Origin: Fervidibacillus halotolerans | Lineage (GTDB): Bacteria; Bacillota; Bacilli; Bacillales; Caldibacillaceae | NCBI RefSeq assembly: GCF_026547205.1 | Contig: NZ_CP106877.1 | Location: forward strand, 1,266,771 to 1,330,770 | Length of the DNA: 64,000 bases | Reading direction: 5' to 3' | In this document: positions 1 through 8,606 of the stretch, one piece after another | Position numbering within the stretch: position 1 is the stretch's first letter | How the letters are laid out: each line of letters starts with the position of its first letter | Translations under genes and position numbers: made by a program | Notes under the pieces: generated by a model | What the model was told of the DNA's origin: nothing | Seen by the model: only the letters and a program-made list of their open reading frames with translations | Databases searched by the model: none

Positions 1-1601
1 ACGAGTACGTGAACGTTATTTTCTGAGAAGTCCCGCATGACAGCTTCCTTTTCTTCCGGTGAAAGTCGACCGTGCATCAGCCCAATTTTAAACCGATGGC
101 GAAAAAATTGGACGAGACTCGCATGAACATCGATTGCATTTTGCACATCTAATTTTTCCGATTCTTCAATAAGAGGACAGATTACATAAGCTTGTCTTCC
201 CTTTTTCAACTCCCTTTCCATCATCGACAAAACCTGCTCTAGCATTTCCGGCTTTGCCCAATAAGTTTTCACCCTTTTCCGTCCAGCCGGCATCTCATCG
301 ATCACGGATATATCCAATTCTCCAAAAGCAGTGATGGCAAGGGTTCTCGGAATTGGGGTTGCCGTCATAATTAACGTATTCGGATTGACCCCTTTTTCCC
401 GTAAAATGCGTCGTTGTTCAACACCAAAGCGATGTTGTTCATCGGTAATGACAAGACCTAAATTGGAAAACTGAATATCCTCTTGAATTAATGCATGGGT
501 TCCGATGATAATTTGAATACGACCATCTTCAAGACCGGCTTGAATTTCCTTCCGTCGTTTCCCTTTTACAGAACCGGTCAGTAACGCGATTTCTACGGAA
601 AAGGGGGACAATAATTTTTCAATTGATTCCGCATGCTGTTCGGCTAAAATTTCAGTCGGTACCATTAATGCACCTTGATAACCGGAAAGGGCCGTGGCAA
701 ATAAGGCGATGGCGGCGACAACGGTTTTCCCTGAGCCAACATCCCCTTGTAACAATCGATTCATCCGATAAGGGGAGCGGAGATCGTATAATATTTCCTT
801 CAGCACCCGTTTTTGGGCAGTCGTTAACGGGAAAGGTAACGATTGAATCATCATTTTTAATGGTTCATTTTTAAATGATAGGGCTGCACCCGCTGATTTT
901 TCCCGTTCAATTTTTCGTAATGCTTGGATTTTTAGTTGAAACTGCAAAAATTCTTCATAAACAAGGCGCCTTCTTGCCTGTTTAATTTCTTCAGCATTTT
1001 TAGGAAAATGAATGGCACGGATCGCTTCTTTCCTCGGTAAAAGTCGATACTTTTCCAATAAAAAGGTTGGAATCGTCTCTTCGATCGCGTGAAAATATTG
1101 GGTCAAGGCTAAGCGAATAAAGCGATGTATCCCTTTCGATGTTAAATCCCCTTTAACCGAATAGAACGGTTGAAATTCTGTCATATGAACATGGTTCGCT
1201 TTACCAAATTTTACTTCGTTAACGATGATTTGCTGACGATGTCGATTCCATTTCCCACTTAACGTAACGATCGTGTTTAACTGCAATTTTTTCTTTAAAT
1301 ACGGGCGATTAAAAAAAACAGCTGTAACGAGGTAAGATCCAACCATCACTCGGACAGCTAAACGGGATTTATTTCGTCCATAAAAAGTTAAGGAAGGGGC
1401 ACTCATAACGGATCCTTCCACCGTCACTTTTTCATCGTGATCGACTTCTGCTAAATCCTTTAACCGCTGATCCTCAAATCGAAAGGGATAATACGTTAGT
1501 AAGTCTTCTACAGTATGAATGCCCATGGTTGCTAACATCGAAGCCGTCTCTTCCCCGATTCCTCGAATGGATGTAACATTTTTTTCTAATTCTTCTGTCA
1601 C
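1..1601 (-). CDS. recG: ATP-dependent DNA helicase RecG (3' part cut by window edge)
   Basis: RecG remodels stalled replication forks and branched DNA during recombinational repair. The frame stays open from 1601 to the window edge (533 codons; the family has about 680, so roughly 150 C-terminal residues lie outside). The start is a GTG that overlaps the TGA stop of sdaAA (GTGA); the first residues include a helix-hairpin-like SIRGIGEETA stretch. Near 720-748 the minus strand reads QGDVGSGKT (Walker A) and near 418-453 VITDEQHRFGVE (Walker B, DEQH box). The last readable residues match the RecG segment just before motif V. It is translationally coupled to sdaAA, as in Bacillus. Identification is secure; the GTG start is inferred from coupling because the ribosome site is weak. 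Confidence 0.95.
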   Translation of the reverse strand, partial: MTEELEKNVTSIRGIGEETASMLATMGIHTVEDLLTYYPFRFEDQRLKDLAEVDHDEKVTVEGSVMSAPSLTFYGRNKSRLAVRVMVGSYLVTAVFFNRPYLKKKLQLNTIVTLSGKWNRHRQQIIVNEVKFGKANHVHMTEFQPFYSVKGDLTSKGIHRFIRLALTQYFHAIEETIPTFLLEKYRLLPRKEAIRAIHFPKNAEEIKQARRRLVYEEFLQFQLKIQALRKIEREKSAGAALSFKNEPLKMMIQSLPFPLTTAQKRVLKEILYDLRSPYRMNRLLQGDVGSGKTVVAAIALFATALSGYQGALMVPTEILAEQHAESIEKLLSPFSVEIALLTGSVKGKRRKEIQAGLEDGRIQIIIGTHALIQEDIQFSNLGLVITDEQHRFGVEQRRILREKGVNPNTLIMTATPIPRTLAITAFGELDISVIDEMPAGRKRVKTYWAKPEMLEQVLSMMERELKKGRQAYVICPLIEESEKLDVQNAIDVHASLVQFFRHRFKIGLMHGRLSPEEKEAVMRDFSENNVHVL

Positions 1602-2482
1602 TTCTTTTGCGGTTTGCCAAAAATTTCCCTTTCTAATTTTTTCCCTGTTGGCGTGACCGCTAACCCCCCTTGTGCGGTTTCTTTTAACGCCGAAGGCATC
1701 ATTTGTCCAACCCTAAACATTGCCTCAATCACTTCATCGCACGGAATCCGACTTTTTATACCAGCAAGGGCCATATCCGCAGCGACCATCGCATTTGCTG
1801 CACCCATGGCATTTCTTTTCACGCAAGGTACTTCTACAAGACCGGCAACCGGGTCACAAACGAGACCGAGCATATTTTTTAACGTAATGGCCATCGCTTC
1901 TGCGGACTGACTCGGTGTTCCTCCTGCCATTTCCACAATCGCTGCCGCTGCCATTCCACTGGCTGAGCCAATTTCTGCTTGGCAACCTCCACTGGCACCG
2001 GAAATGGAAGCGTTATTTGCGACTACAAAGCCAAAGGCACCAGCTGTAAAAAGAAATTCAATCATCTGTTCTCGAGTAGGATTCAACTTCTCCTTTACGG
2101 CAAAAAGTGTTCCGGGAACAACCCCTGCACTTCCAGCGGTCGGTGTTGCACAAATCATCCCCATAGCCGCATTTACTTCATTCGTCGCCATCGCCTTACT
2201 AACCGCATCGAGGATAAAGCCTCCCGACAAATGTTTTCCTTTTTTCAAATATTCTTGTAAAAGAACCGCATCTCCACCGGTGAGTCCAGAACGGGAGGTA
2301 ACTCCTTTTAAACCTTTCTCCACCGAACTTTCCATCACTTGAAAATTTTTTTCCATCCGTTCAATGATTTCTTGGCGGCTCATTTTTGTCACTTTCATCT
2401 CTTGTTCAATCATAATATGGCTGATTTTTTTTCCTTCCTTTTCCGCTAATATAACGAGTTCTCGAACAGTTCGAAATAACAT
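1598..2482 (-). CDS. sdaAA: L-serine dehydratase, alpha subunit (iron-sulfur)
   Basis: This is the catalytic subunit of the two-part iron-sulfur L-serine dehydratase, which converts L-serine to pyruvate and ammonia in the cytoplasm. Cysteines in MICATPT, SGGCQAEIGSA and LVCDPVAGLVEVPC are the expected ligands of the oxygen-sensitive 4Fe-4S cluster. The length of 294 residues is normal. An ATG two codons upstream (2488) directly abuts the AGGGGG ribosome site; the ATG at 2482, with about 6 bases of spacing, is the better start. It lies 36 bases after sdaAB, and its stop overlaps the recG start, so sdaAB-sdaAA-recG is probably one transcript. Confidence 0.95.
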   Translation of the reverse strand: MLFRTVRELVILAEKEGKKISHIMIEQEMKVTKMSRQEIIERMEKNFQVMESSVEKGLKGVTSRSGLTGGDAVLLQEYLKKGKHLSGGFILDAVSKAMATNEVNAAMGMICATPTAGSAGVVPGTLFAVKEKLNPTREQMIEFLFTAGAFGFVVANNASISGASGGCQAEIGSASGMAAAAIVEMAGGTPSQSAEAMAITLKNMLGLVCDPVAGLVEVPCVKRNAMGAANAMVAADMALAGIKSRIPCDEVIEAMFRVGQMMPSALKETAQGGLAVTPTGKKLEREIFGKPQKK

Positions 2483-2518
2483 AACCATCCCCCTTACATT
2501 CCAAATAACTTGGAAAGA

Positions 2519-3181
2519 TTATTCAACGATCCTCGCAACTTGTAAAATATTCGGAAGAGAACTGATTTCTTCCAATATTGATTCTTCCACATTTTCGTCC
2601 GTTTCCAAAACCATAAGGGCCAATTTCCCTTTTTCCTTTCGAGATACTTGCATATGACCGATGTTAATATGATTTTTCGCTAACGTACTTGCAACTCCTG
2701 CAATGCATCCGAAACGGTCATTATTCAAAACGATAATTGCCGGATGTTCCCCGGTTAATTTCAATTTAAAACCGTTAATTTCATCAATTTCTATTTTTCC
2801 TCCACCTATGGAAACACCGACTACCTCCAACTCTCCCCTTTGATCACCGATACGTATTTTCACTGTATTCGGATGATCCATCACCGTATCTTCTTCAAAA
2901 AATTCCACTTCGAGACCCATTTGTTCCGCCAGTTCGAGGGACTGAACGAGCCTTTCGTCATATGTGTCAAAATCCAATAAACCACCTACGATGGCCACAT
3001 CTGTACCGTGTCCTCGATAGGTTTCTGCAAAGGAACCGTATAAATGGATTTTGGCCCAATTCGGTTTTCTTCCAAAAATCGTTCGTGCCACTCGACCAAT
3101 ACGCGCTGCTCCAGCCGTATGGGAACTAGATGGTCCAATCATTACTGGGCCAATAATATCAAAAACACTACGAAATTTCAT
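2519..3181 (-). CDS. sdaAB: L-serine dehydratase, beta subunit
   Basis: This is the partner of SdaAA in the bacterial two-subunit L-serine dehydratase. The N-terminal half has the family hallmark IGPSSSHTAGAARIG (about residues 13-27). The C-terminal 70 residues form an ACT-like domain (NDRFGCIAGVASTLAKNHIN). The chosen ATG at 3181 gives 220 residues, the usual length, and follows a GGGGATGGG ribosome site. A longer frame to 3238 has no better signal and would add a non-conserved tail. It is the first gene of the sdaAB-sdaAA-recG unit; a candidate sigma-A promoter lies about 115 bases upstream. Confidence 0.94.
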   Translation of the reverse strand: MKFRSVFDIIGPVMIGPSSSHTAGAARIGRVARTIFGRKPNWAKIHLYGSFAETYRGHGTDVAIVGGLLDFDTYDERLVQSLELAEQMGLEVEFFEEDTVMDHPNTVKIRIGDQRGELEVVGVSIGGGKIEIDEINGFKLKLTGEHPAIIVLNNDRFGCIAGVASTLAKNHINIGHMQVSRKEKGKLALMVLETDENVEESILEEISSLPNILQVARIVE

Positions 3182-3296
3182 ATTTTCCCATCCCCTTTTT
3201 GTATCCTCCACACAAGATTTCAATCGGTTGAATTTCAAATGATTATTGATTACTATTTAACGATTATTACGCCTTCACTTTAAACCTTCTTTCCAT

Positions 3297-3325
3297 ATTA
3301 TATTATGATTGGAACATAATTGAAA
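3297..3325 (-). promoter_or_regulatory. Candidate sigma-A promoter for sdaAB
   Basis: On the minus strand a perfect TATAAT (3297-3302) is preceded at 17 bases by TTTCAA, a weak -35. The surroundings are AT-rich and it is the only good -10 in the 286-base gap between fakA and sdaAB. The rest of the gap holds the fakA terminator and nothing else I recognise. Confidence 0.45.
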
Positions 3326-3393
3326 CCTATTCATCCCAGTACCTTGAATTTTATATGAATAGAAAATAGATTATATCTTAGGACATGTATAAA

Positions 3394-3442
3394 TGAAAAA
3401 ATGCACCACCAACTGCCGATCGGCCCTAAGCAATTGGGGTGC
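3394..3442 (-). terminator. Rho-independent terminator after fakA
   Basis: Read on the minus strand, GCACCCCAATTGC pairs with GCAGTTGGTGGTGC (one bulge) around a 13-base loop, and is followed by ATTTTTTC. It sits 26 bases after the fakA stop. Confidence 0.75.
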
Positions 3443-3467
3443 TTTAGTGATCATTATTAAATAGGTC

Positions 3468-5144
3468 TTATTCTACCGCAAAAATAAAATGATACAACGG
3501 CTGTTTTCCATCGTGGACTTCCACTTCAACCTCTGGATACTGTTGTTCAACAAATTGAACAAGTTCATCCACCAAATCGTCGGTCGCATCTTCACCTGTT
3601 AAGATCGTTAAAATTTCACTATCTTCATCAATCATTGTTTTCAACAATTCCTTCGAAGCTACAGCAATATTTTTATCTGCAACGACGATTTCGCCATCCT
3701 TTATTCCCATAATATCATCTTTTTCAATCGTTAATCCGTCGATTTTCGTGTCCCGTACCGCGTAAGTGATTTGGCCGGATTTAACTTGTTCCATCGCTTG
3801 AATCATCGACGTCTTATTTTGTTCAACATCCGCATTCGGGTTGAAGGCGAGCATGGCAGCCACACCTTGCGGAACATTTTTTGTCGGGATGACGATGACT
3901 TCCCGATCGCTCACATCTCTCGCTTGTTCTGCAGCTAAAATAATATTTTTATTGTTCGGGAAAACAAATACTTTTTTGGCAGGACTTTGTTCAATCGCTT
4001 TTACGATATCTTCCGTACTCGGATTCATCGTTTGTCCGCCTTCAATTACAACTTTTGCGCCGATTGACTGGAATAAATCCCGAATTCCACTTCCCATAGC
4101 GACGGTAACTAATCCATACTCTTCTTCCTTACGATTAGAAACATGTTCTACAGGTACGGACTTGTCCTTTTCCACAATCGATGTATGCTGCTGACGCATA
4201 TTTTCGATTTTCATGTTGATTAATTCACCGTATTTTTGACCAAACGTCAATACTTCACCAGGTTTTTCAGAATGGATATGCACTTTTACGACTTCATCAT
4301 CGCTAATGACAAGTAAAGAATCACCAAATCGACTAATATCATTACGGAACGTATTTTCATCGAAAGGATTCGTTTTCAATTTTTCCGGCTGCAATTTAAT
4401 CATAAATTCGGTACAATAGCCGAATTCAATATCTTCCGTATTCATAAATCCTTGGACGCTTTTATGGTGTTCTTGTTTCACCAATTGTTCCATAGATATT
4501 TCCGGTGATTCCATTCCTTCTAGTTGAACCCCATTTAATTGAGCTAAAAATCCTTCGTACACAAAGACAAGTCCTTGTCCTCCACTATCAACAACACCGA
4601 CTTCTTTTAAAACTGGGAGAAGATCTGGGGTTCGTTCCAATGAAGCCTTCGCCTCTTTGACGACCTCCTCCATTAGAACGGTCAAATCATTCGTACGATT
4701 AGCCACTTCTTCCGCTTTGTTTGCCGCATCTTTTGCAACGGTTAAAATCGTTCCTTCTACAGGGCGCATAACCGCTTTATAAGCTGTTTCGACACCATAT
4801 TTTAAAGCTTGGGCAAAATCTAAAGCATCGATCGTTTCTTTGTCTTCGATCAATTTGGAAAAGCCACGGAATAATTGGGATAAAATGACGCCCGAGTTCC
4901 CTCTAGCTCCCATAAGTAGTCCTTTTGCCAAAGAGGCTCCGACTTTTCCTACATGGGAATCGATATTATTTCTAACTTCCCTTGCACCTGATTGAATCGA
5001 TAAATTCATATTCGTTCCCGTATCCCCGTCCGGAACGGGAAAGACATTTAATGAATCCACATATTGAGCGTTTTTTGACAGATGGCTTGCTCCATAAAAG
5101 ATCATTTCTGCAAACCGTTTTCCGTCTATTACTGTAATTGACAC
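3468..5144 (-). CDS. fakA: Fatty acid kinase ATP-binding subunit FakA (YloV, DAK2/DegV-linked)
   Basis: FakA phosphorylates fatty acids held by a FakB (DegV family) partner, producing acyl-phosphate for phospholipid synthesis. The N-terminal DAK2 domain carries the nucleotide and magnesium loop VPDGDTGTNM (about residues 37-46) and ARGNSGVILSQL (about 80-91). A middle domain and a C-terminal domain like that of other YloV proteins follow. The length of 558 residues is typical. The start is GTG after AAGGAGG with about 8 bases of spacing. It lies 15 bases downstream of yloU, with which it forms an operon; a strong hairpin ends the unit. No fakB is visible in this window. Confidence 0.93.
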   Translation of the reverse strand: MSITVIDGKRFAEMIFYGASHLSKNAQYVDSLNVFPVPDGDTGTNMNLSIQSGAREVRNNIDSHVGKVGASLAKGLLMGARGNSGVILSQLFRGFSKLIEDKETIDALDFAQALKYGVETAYKAVMRPVEGTILTVAKDAANKAEEVANRTNDLTVLMEEVVKEAKASLERTPDLLPVLKEVGVVDSGGQGLVFVYEGFLAQLNGVQLEGMESPEISMEQLVKQEHHKSVQGFMNTEDIEFGYCTEFMIKLQPEKLKTNPFDENTFRNDISRFGDSLLVISDDEVVKVHIHSEKPGEVLTFGQKYGELINMKIENMRQQHTSIVEKDKSVPVEHVSNRKEEEYGLVTVAMGSGIRDLFQSIGAKVVIEGGQTMNPSTEDIVKAIEQSPAKKVFVFPNNKNIILAAEQARDVSDREVIVIPTKNVPQGVAAMLAFNPNADVEQNKTSMIQAMEQVKSGQITYAVRDTKIDGLTIEKDDIMGIKDGEIVVADKNIAVASKELLKTMIDEDSEILTILTGEDATDDLVDELVQFVEQQYPEVEVEVHDGKQPLYHFIFAVE

Positions 5145-5159
5145 GCTTTTTCCTCCTTC

Positions 5160-5522
5160 TTATGGGGTCGTAACACGAACACCTTGTACAAAAATATTAA
5201 TCGAATCTGGTTTTAAACCGATAATTTGTTCCAAATCGTATTGCACTTTGTGTTGAACATTATGGGCCACTTCAGAAATTTTCGTTCCGTAACCGACGAT
5301 GATATACAAATCGATATGTATTTGATCTTCTTCTTTACGGACGATCACACCACGAGAATAGTTTTCCTTCCGTAAAATTTCCGAGATTCCGTCCTTAATT
5401 TGATTTTTAGATGCCATACCTACGACGCCGTAACTATCAACTGTCGCATTGCCACATATTTGAGCGATCGTATCGTTTGAAATTTCAATTTGCCCGTATT
5501 TCGTTTTTAATTCAATGGACAT
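5160..5522 (-). CDS. yloU: Asp23/Gls24 family protein YloU
   Basis: A small cytoplasmic protein of the Asp23/Gls24 (DUF322) family, 120 residues long. The family is linked to envelope or alkaline stress in Gram-positives; the biochemical role of YloU is not settled. The sequence shows the usual pattern: a short beta segment, the conserved SYGVVGMASKN near residues 30-40, and a hydrophobic valine-rich C-terminal half (IVGYGTKISEVAHNVQHKV). It starts at ATG after AAAGGAGG and is followed 15 bases later by fakA. It is divergent from rpmB across a 266-base promoter region. Confidence 0.92.
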   Translation of the reverse strand: MSIELKTKYGQIEISNDTIAQICGNATVDSYGVVGMASKNQIKDGISEILRKENYSRGVIVRKEEDQIHIDLYIIVGYGTKISEVAHNVQHKVQYDLEQIIGLKPDSINIFVQGVRVTTP

Positions 5523-5619
5523 CCTTTTTCCTCCTTTACGGATAAACGGTTAAATAAAACAAACTATATTTTATTTTACTATATTCCTAACGAGATTAAA
5601 AGACCTACCACCTGTCTAT

Positions 5620-5651
5620 ATTATAAAGCGAAAAATACAGGAATATGTCAA
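5620..5651 (-). promoter_or_regulatory. Possible promoter for yloU-fakA with a long spacer
   Basis: Minus strand TTGACA (5646-5651) and TATAAT (5620-5625) are both perfect hexamers but lie 20 bases apart instead of 17. Either this promoter works poorly or needs help, or a shifted -10 (TTTATA, spacer 18) is used. Confidence 0.4.
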
Positions 5652-5661
5652 GTTTTTTCTC

Positions 5662-5690
5662 TTGAAAATCTACATCACCCTAGTTATACC
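5662..5690 (+). promoter_or_regulatory. Candidate upstream promoter for rpmB
   Basis: Plus strand TTGAAA (5662-5667), 17 bases, TATACC (5685-5690). The -35 hexamer matches sigma-A consensus at 5 of 6 positions. Confidence 0.45.
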
Positions 5691-5700
5691 GTGAATCCTA

Positions 5701-5729
5701 TTGCATTCATGAGGAAACTATGATACATT
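5701..5729 (+). promoter_or_regulatory. Candidate proximal promoter for rpmB
   Basis: Plus strand TTGCAT (5701-5706), 17 bases, TACATT (5724-5729). It is closer to the gene and could act in tandem with the site at 5662-5690. Confidence 0.4.
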
Positions 5730-5788
5730 ATTTTAGTATCTTTAAGGAAATTTGAACCTTTGATTTTTTGGAGTAAGGAGGGAAAATC

Positions 5789-5977
5789 ATGGCACGTAAA
5801 TGTTATGTTACAGGGAAAAAAACGTCATTCGGAAATTCCCGTTCTCACGCGATGAATGCGAATAAACGTTCTTGGGGAGCAAACTTACAAAAAGTACGTA
5901 TTCTAGTAAACGGAAAACCGAAACGTGTATATGTTTCTGCACGGGCTTTAAAATCCGGCAAGGTTGAACGTGTATAA
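5789..5977 (+). CDS. rpmB: 50S ribosomal protein L28
   Basis: A ribosomal protein of the large subunit, 62 residues, almost identical in pattern to Bacillus L28 ([11 protein letters not shown] at the start, [22 protein letters not shown] at the end). It lacks the second cysteine of the zinc-binding CxxC form, so it is the zinc-free type. The start follows AAGGAGGG. It stands alone on the plus strand, divergent from yloU, and is closed by a strong terminator. Confidence 0.98.
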   Translation: MARKCYVTGKKTSFGNSRSHAMNANKRSWGANLQKVRILVNGKPKRVYVSARALKSGKVERV

Positions 5978-6030
5978 CCGTTTCATGCCTTATAAGACGA
6001 ATAATCCTTTTATATTTTGGAAAAAGTAAA

Positions 6031-6070
6031 AACCCTTTGTCTCCTTCATTCGGGACAAAGGGTTATTTTC
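6031..6070 (+). terminator. Rho-independent terminator after rpmB
   Basis: An 11-bp perfect stem (AACCCTTTGTC with GACAAAGGGTT) at 6031-6041 and 6054-6064 is followed by ATTTTC. It may also serve spoVM on the other strand, because AAAAAGTAAA precedes it. Confidence 0.85.
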
Positions 6071-6091
6071 TCGGTCGTGGGCGATCTTCTT

Positions 6092-6172
6092 TTATTTTTT
6101 TTTGAACACACCTAACAATGCACGGACAAACCCACCAAGAAATCTCGGAAGTTTAATCGTATAAAATTTCAT
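6092..6172 (-). CDS. spoVM: Stage V sporulation protein M (26 residues)
   Basis: A 26-residue amphipathic peptide that embeds in the convex outer forespore membrane and recruits SpoIVA to start coat assembly. The frame on the minus strand translates to MKFYTIKLPRFLGGFVRAL followed by LGVFKKK. It matches SpoVM in exact length, in proline 9, which is important for membrane-curvature recognition, and in the basic face (R10, R17, C-terminal lysines). The start lies 9 bases after AAGGAGG. The location between thiN and rpmB is the same as in B. subtilis. It is easily missed by length-filtered gene callers. In B. subtilis it is expressed in the mother cell; I could not find a convincing sigma-E promoter here. 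Confidence 0.93.
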   Translation of the reverse strand: MKFYTIKLPRFLGGFVRALLGVFKKK

Positions 6173-6282
6173 TCATCGATCCCTCCTTGGCTCAAACAAG
6201 CATAAACATGCACAATTTCTAACTGAACTTATTCATAGCAAATAGATAATGAAGCGAATCTGGCTGGAGAAATTACGCACAA

Positions 6283-6942
6283 TTATCCGTCACTACTTTC
6301 TATTACCAATAATATGCCTTTTTCAAATGAATAAGTACCATATTCTTGAATAAGTTCGTTACTTATACATAAAGTTGAGCCAAAGGGAATCTGGCGATCT
6401 TCTAACGGATATTTAAATCCTTTTAATGTCAATCCCGCAATTTTATTTGTTAAAGGAATAAAAGAAATATATGGTTTATCCAATTTCCTTTTCAACACAT
6501 ATTGACCGGGCCCTTTTACTTGAATGAGGTTTTGACGATCGATTAATTCAATTAATGGACCATTTATTTGTAAAGGTTTGATAAGTAGGGAAATATTTGC
6601 CATTAAATGGTCGATCCTACCGCCTGTAGCTCCGAAGATTCGAATGATCTTCGGTTTTTTTTCCAAAGCGAAACTCAAGGCAATATCCAAATCCGTCTCG
6701 TCCTTTTCTTTTTCATATATTTTGAATAAAGGAACGGTTTGTTCATAAATTTCCCGTTCCTTTTCCGATATGGAATCGAAATCACCAACCGCCATATTGG
6801 GCACGATACCCTCATCCATTAAATATTTTACACCCTTATCGACAGCAATCCAAAAAATACCTTCACGATGGGATGGGGACAGATCCGGTATCAATTCCTT
6901 TGGCCCACCCGCCACGATATGTATCGTCGTCCAATCGTCCAT
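6283..6942 (-). CDS. thiN: Thiamine diphosphokinase
   Basis: Transfers pyrophosphate from ATP to thiamine to make thiamine diphosphate in the cytoplasm. The N-terminal catalytic domain shows VAGGP near residue 12, AVDKG, GDFDSIS (metal and ATP-binding aspartates) and KDETDLDIALSFAL. The C-terminal beta-rich substrate domain contains GATGGRIDH and SFIPL. The length of 219 residues fits the family. ATG at 6942 is preferred over the adjoining TTG (6945), since AGGAAGTG gives it better spacing. It is the last gene of the long yloC-to-thiN operon, 23 bases after rpe. Confidence 0.93.
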   Translation of the reverse strand: MDDWTTIHIVAGGPKELIPDLSPSHREGIFWIAVDKGVKYLMDEGIVPNMAVGDFDSISEKEREIYEQTVPLFKIYEKEKDETDLDIALSFALEKKPKIIRIFGATGGRIDHLMANISLLIKPLQINGPLIELIDRQNLIQVKGPGQYVLKRKLDKPYISFIPLTNKIAGLTLKGFKYPLEDRQIPFGSTLCISNELIQEYGTYSFEKGILLVIESSDG

Positions 6943-6965
6943 CAACGAATCACTTCCTAAACTTT

Positions 6966-7610
6966 TTAGCCTCGAATTTTATTAATGGCTTGTCGCCGAT
7001 TTTTCGATCGATATACTGCGGAACCTGCAACTAAAACATCCGCACCGGCCTCAACGCAAAATTTAGCTGTTTCTTCATTTATTCCTCCGTCTACTTCGAT
7101 TTCAAAATTCCATCCGTTTTCCTTCCTCAACTCGTGAACATGACGAATTTTCTTTAGCACGTTGGGGATGAACTTTTGACCACCGAATCCCGGATTTACC
7201 GTCATTAACAAAACTAAATCCACATCAGGCAAAATTTCGATAATCCACTCAACAGGTGTGGCAGGATTCAATACGACACCTGCTTTCAATCCCCGGGTTT
7301 TGATTCGATGGATCGTACGATGTAAATGAATACAAGCTTCGGCATGAACGGATATAATATCCGCACCCGCATTAATAAAATCATCTATGTAACGGTCGGG
7401 ATTTTCGATCATCAAATGGACATCAAAGGGCAGGGAAGTTACCGGACGAATCGCTTCAACAACAATCGGTCCCATTGTGATATTTGGTACAAAATGGCCA
7501 TCCATAACATCGATATGGATGTAATCGGCTCCTCCTTGCTCCACATCCTTTACTTCTTGCGCTAATTTGGAAAAATCTGCGGATAATATCGATGGTGCTA
7601 TTTTTGTCAT
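6966..7610 (-). CDS. rpe: Ribulose-phosphate 3-epimerase
   Basis: Interconverts ribulose 5-phosphate and xylulose 5-phosphate in the pentose phosphate pathway. This is a 214-residue TIM barrel with the family signatures [21 protein letters not shown] (metal-binding His and catalytic Asp), [18 protein letters not shown] and EVDGGIN (second catalytic Asp), and a phosphate-binding VAGSAVY near the end. The start ATG overlaps the rsgA stop (ATGA), showing translational coupling. Confidence 0.97.
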   Translation of the reverse strand: MTKIAPSILSADFSKLAQEVKDVEQGGADYIHIDVMDGHFVPNITMGPIVVEAIRPVTSLPFDVHLMIENPDRYIDDFINAGADIISVHAEACIHLHRTIHRIKTRGLKAGVVLNPATPVEWIIEILPDVDLVLLMTVNPGFGGQKFIPNVLKKIRHVHELRKENGWNFEIEVDGGINEETAKFCVEAGADVLVAGSAVYRSKNRRQAINKIRG

Positions 7611-8494
7611 TTTTCATACCTCTGCTTTCTTTCTTGAATTTCTTTTAAAAACATCAAATAATGTTGATAACGGAAAGCTTGAATTTGTTCGGTTTCCACT
7701 GCTTCCTTAACTGCACATTTTGGTTCAGACACATGCAAACAATTTCGAAATTTACAACCCGACATTTGATCTCTTATTTCAGGGAAATAAAAACTTAGTT
7801 CGGTCGGTTCCATACCAAAAAAATCGATTGCACTAAATCCAGGAGTATCCGCTACGAGCCCTTTACTAATTTCCAAAAGTTCCACATGACGAGTCGTATG
7901 TTTTCCCCTTCCTAAATGTTTTGAAATCGTGCTCGTTTTTAACTGCAAATCCGGTCTTAAAGCGTTAATAAGCGTCGATTTTCCCACACCTGATTGTCCA
8001 GCAAAAACAGAAACCTTCCCGTCGAAAATGGATTTGATTTGCTCAAGACCCATTCCTGTTTTCGATGACAAAGGAATCGTCTTGTAGCCGATTGATCGAT
8101 AAACGGAAATATATTCATCGATCATCTCCTTTTCCTTCGGCGTTAATAAATCCATTTTTGTAACAACGAGAATCGGTTTAATTTTTTTGGATTCAATGAC
8201 GACAAGAAACCGATCTAACAAAGTCGTATGCAAATCCGGATCTTTAGCTGAAAAAACGAGAATCGCTTGATCAACATTCGCAATCGGTGGTCGAATAAGT
8301 TCATTTTTTCGCTCACTAATTGCTGTAATATAACCTTCTGAATCCTTTTCAGCACTATATTCTACATAATCCCCTACTAGCGGAGATATGTTTTGCTTTC
8401 GAAATACTCCCCTTCCTCGGCATCGAACAATTCCTGCTTCTGACTTCACATAATAAAATCCACTTAATGCTTTTATGATTGTTCCGCTCGGCAT
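7607..8494 (-). CDS. rsgA: Ribosome small subunit-dependent GTPase RsgA (YloQ/CpgA)
   Basis: A circularly permuted GTPase that acts in 30S subunit maturation. The G motifs come in the permuted order: VVTKMDLL (G4), then [12 protein letters not shown] (G1, about 165-176) and DTPGFS (G3). An OB-fold occupies the first 75 residues. The C-terminal zinc knuckle has cysteines and a histidine in [15 protein letters not shown]. The length of 295 residues is normal. In B. subtilis it is a substrate of PrkC, whose gene lies just upstream. It begins with ATG after AAAGGAG. Confidence 0.96.
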   Translation of the reverse strand: MPSGTIIKALSGFYYVKSEAGIVRCRGRGVFRKQNISPLVGDYVEYSAEKDSEGYITAISERKNELIRPPIANVDQAILVFSAKDPDLHTTLLDRFLVVIESKKIKPILVVTKMDLLTPKEKEMIDEYISVYRSIGYKTIPLSSKTGMGLEQIKSIFDGKVSVFAGQSGVGKSTLINALRPDLQLKTSTISKHLGRGKHTTRHVELLEISKGLVADTPGFSAIDFFGMEPTELSFYFPEIRDQMSGCKFRNCLHVSEPKCAVKEAVETEQIQAFRYQHYLMFLKEIQERKQRYEK

Positions 8495-8606
8495 TGCAAC
8501 ACTCCTTTCGTTACGACAATTCCTATATACTTATTGTACAAAATCGTTCTAAAATATCTCATTCAAAATGTTTCCTTTTCTTTTCAAAGGGTTAAAGAAT
8601 CAAACC

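Noticed and set aside
623-874. Plus-strand frame of 83 codons inside recG.
   Set aside because: It is antisense to the conserved RecG helicase frame, has no ribosome site and no known domain.
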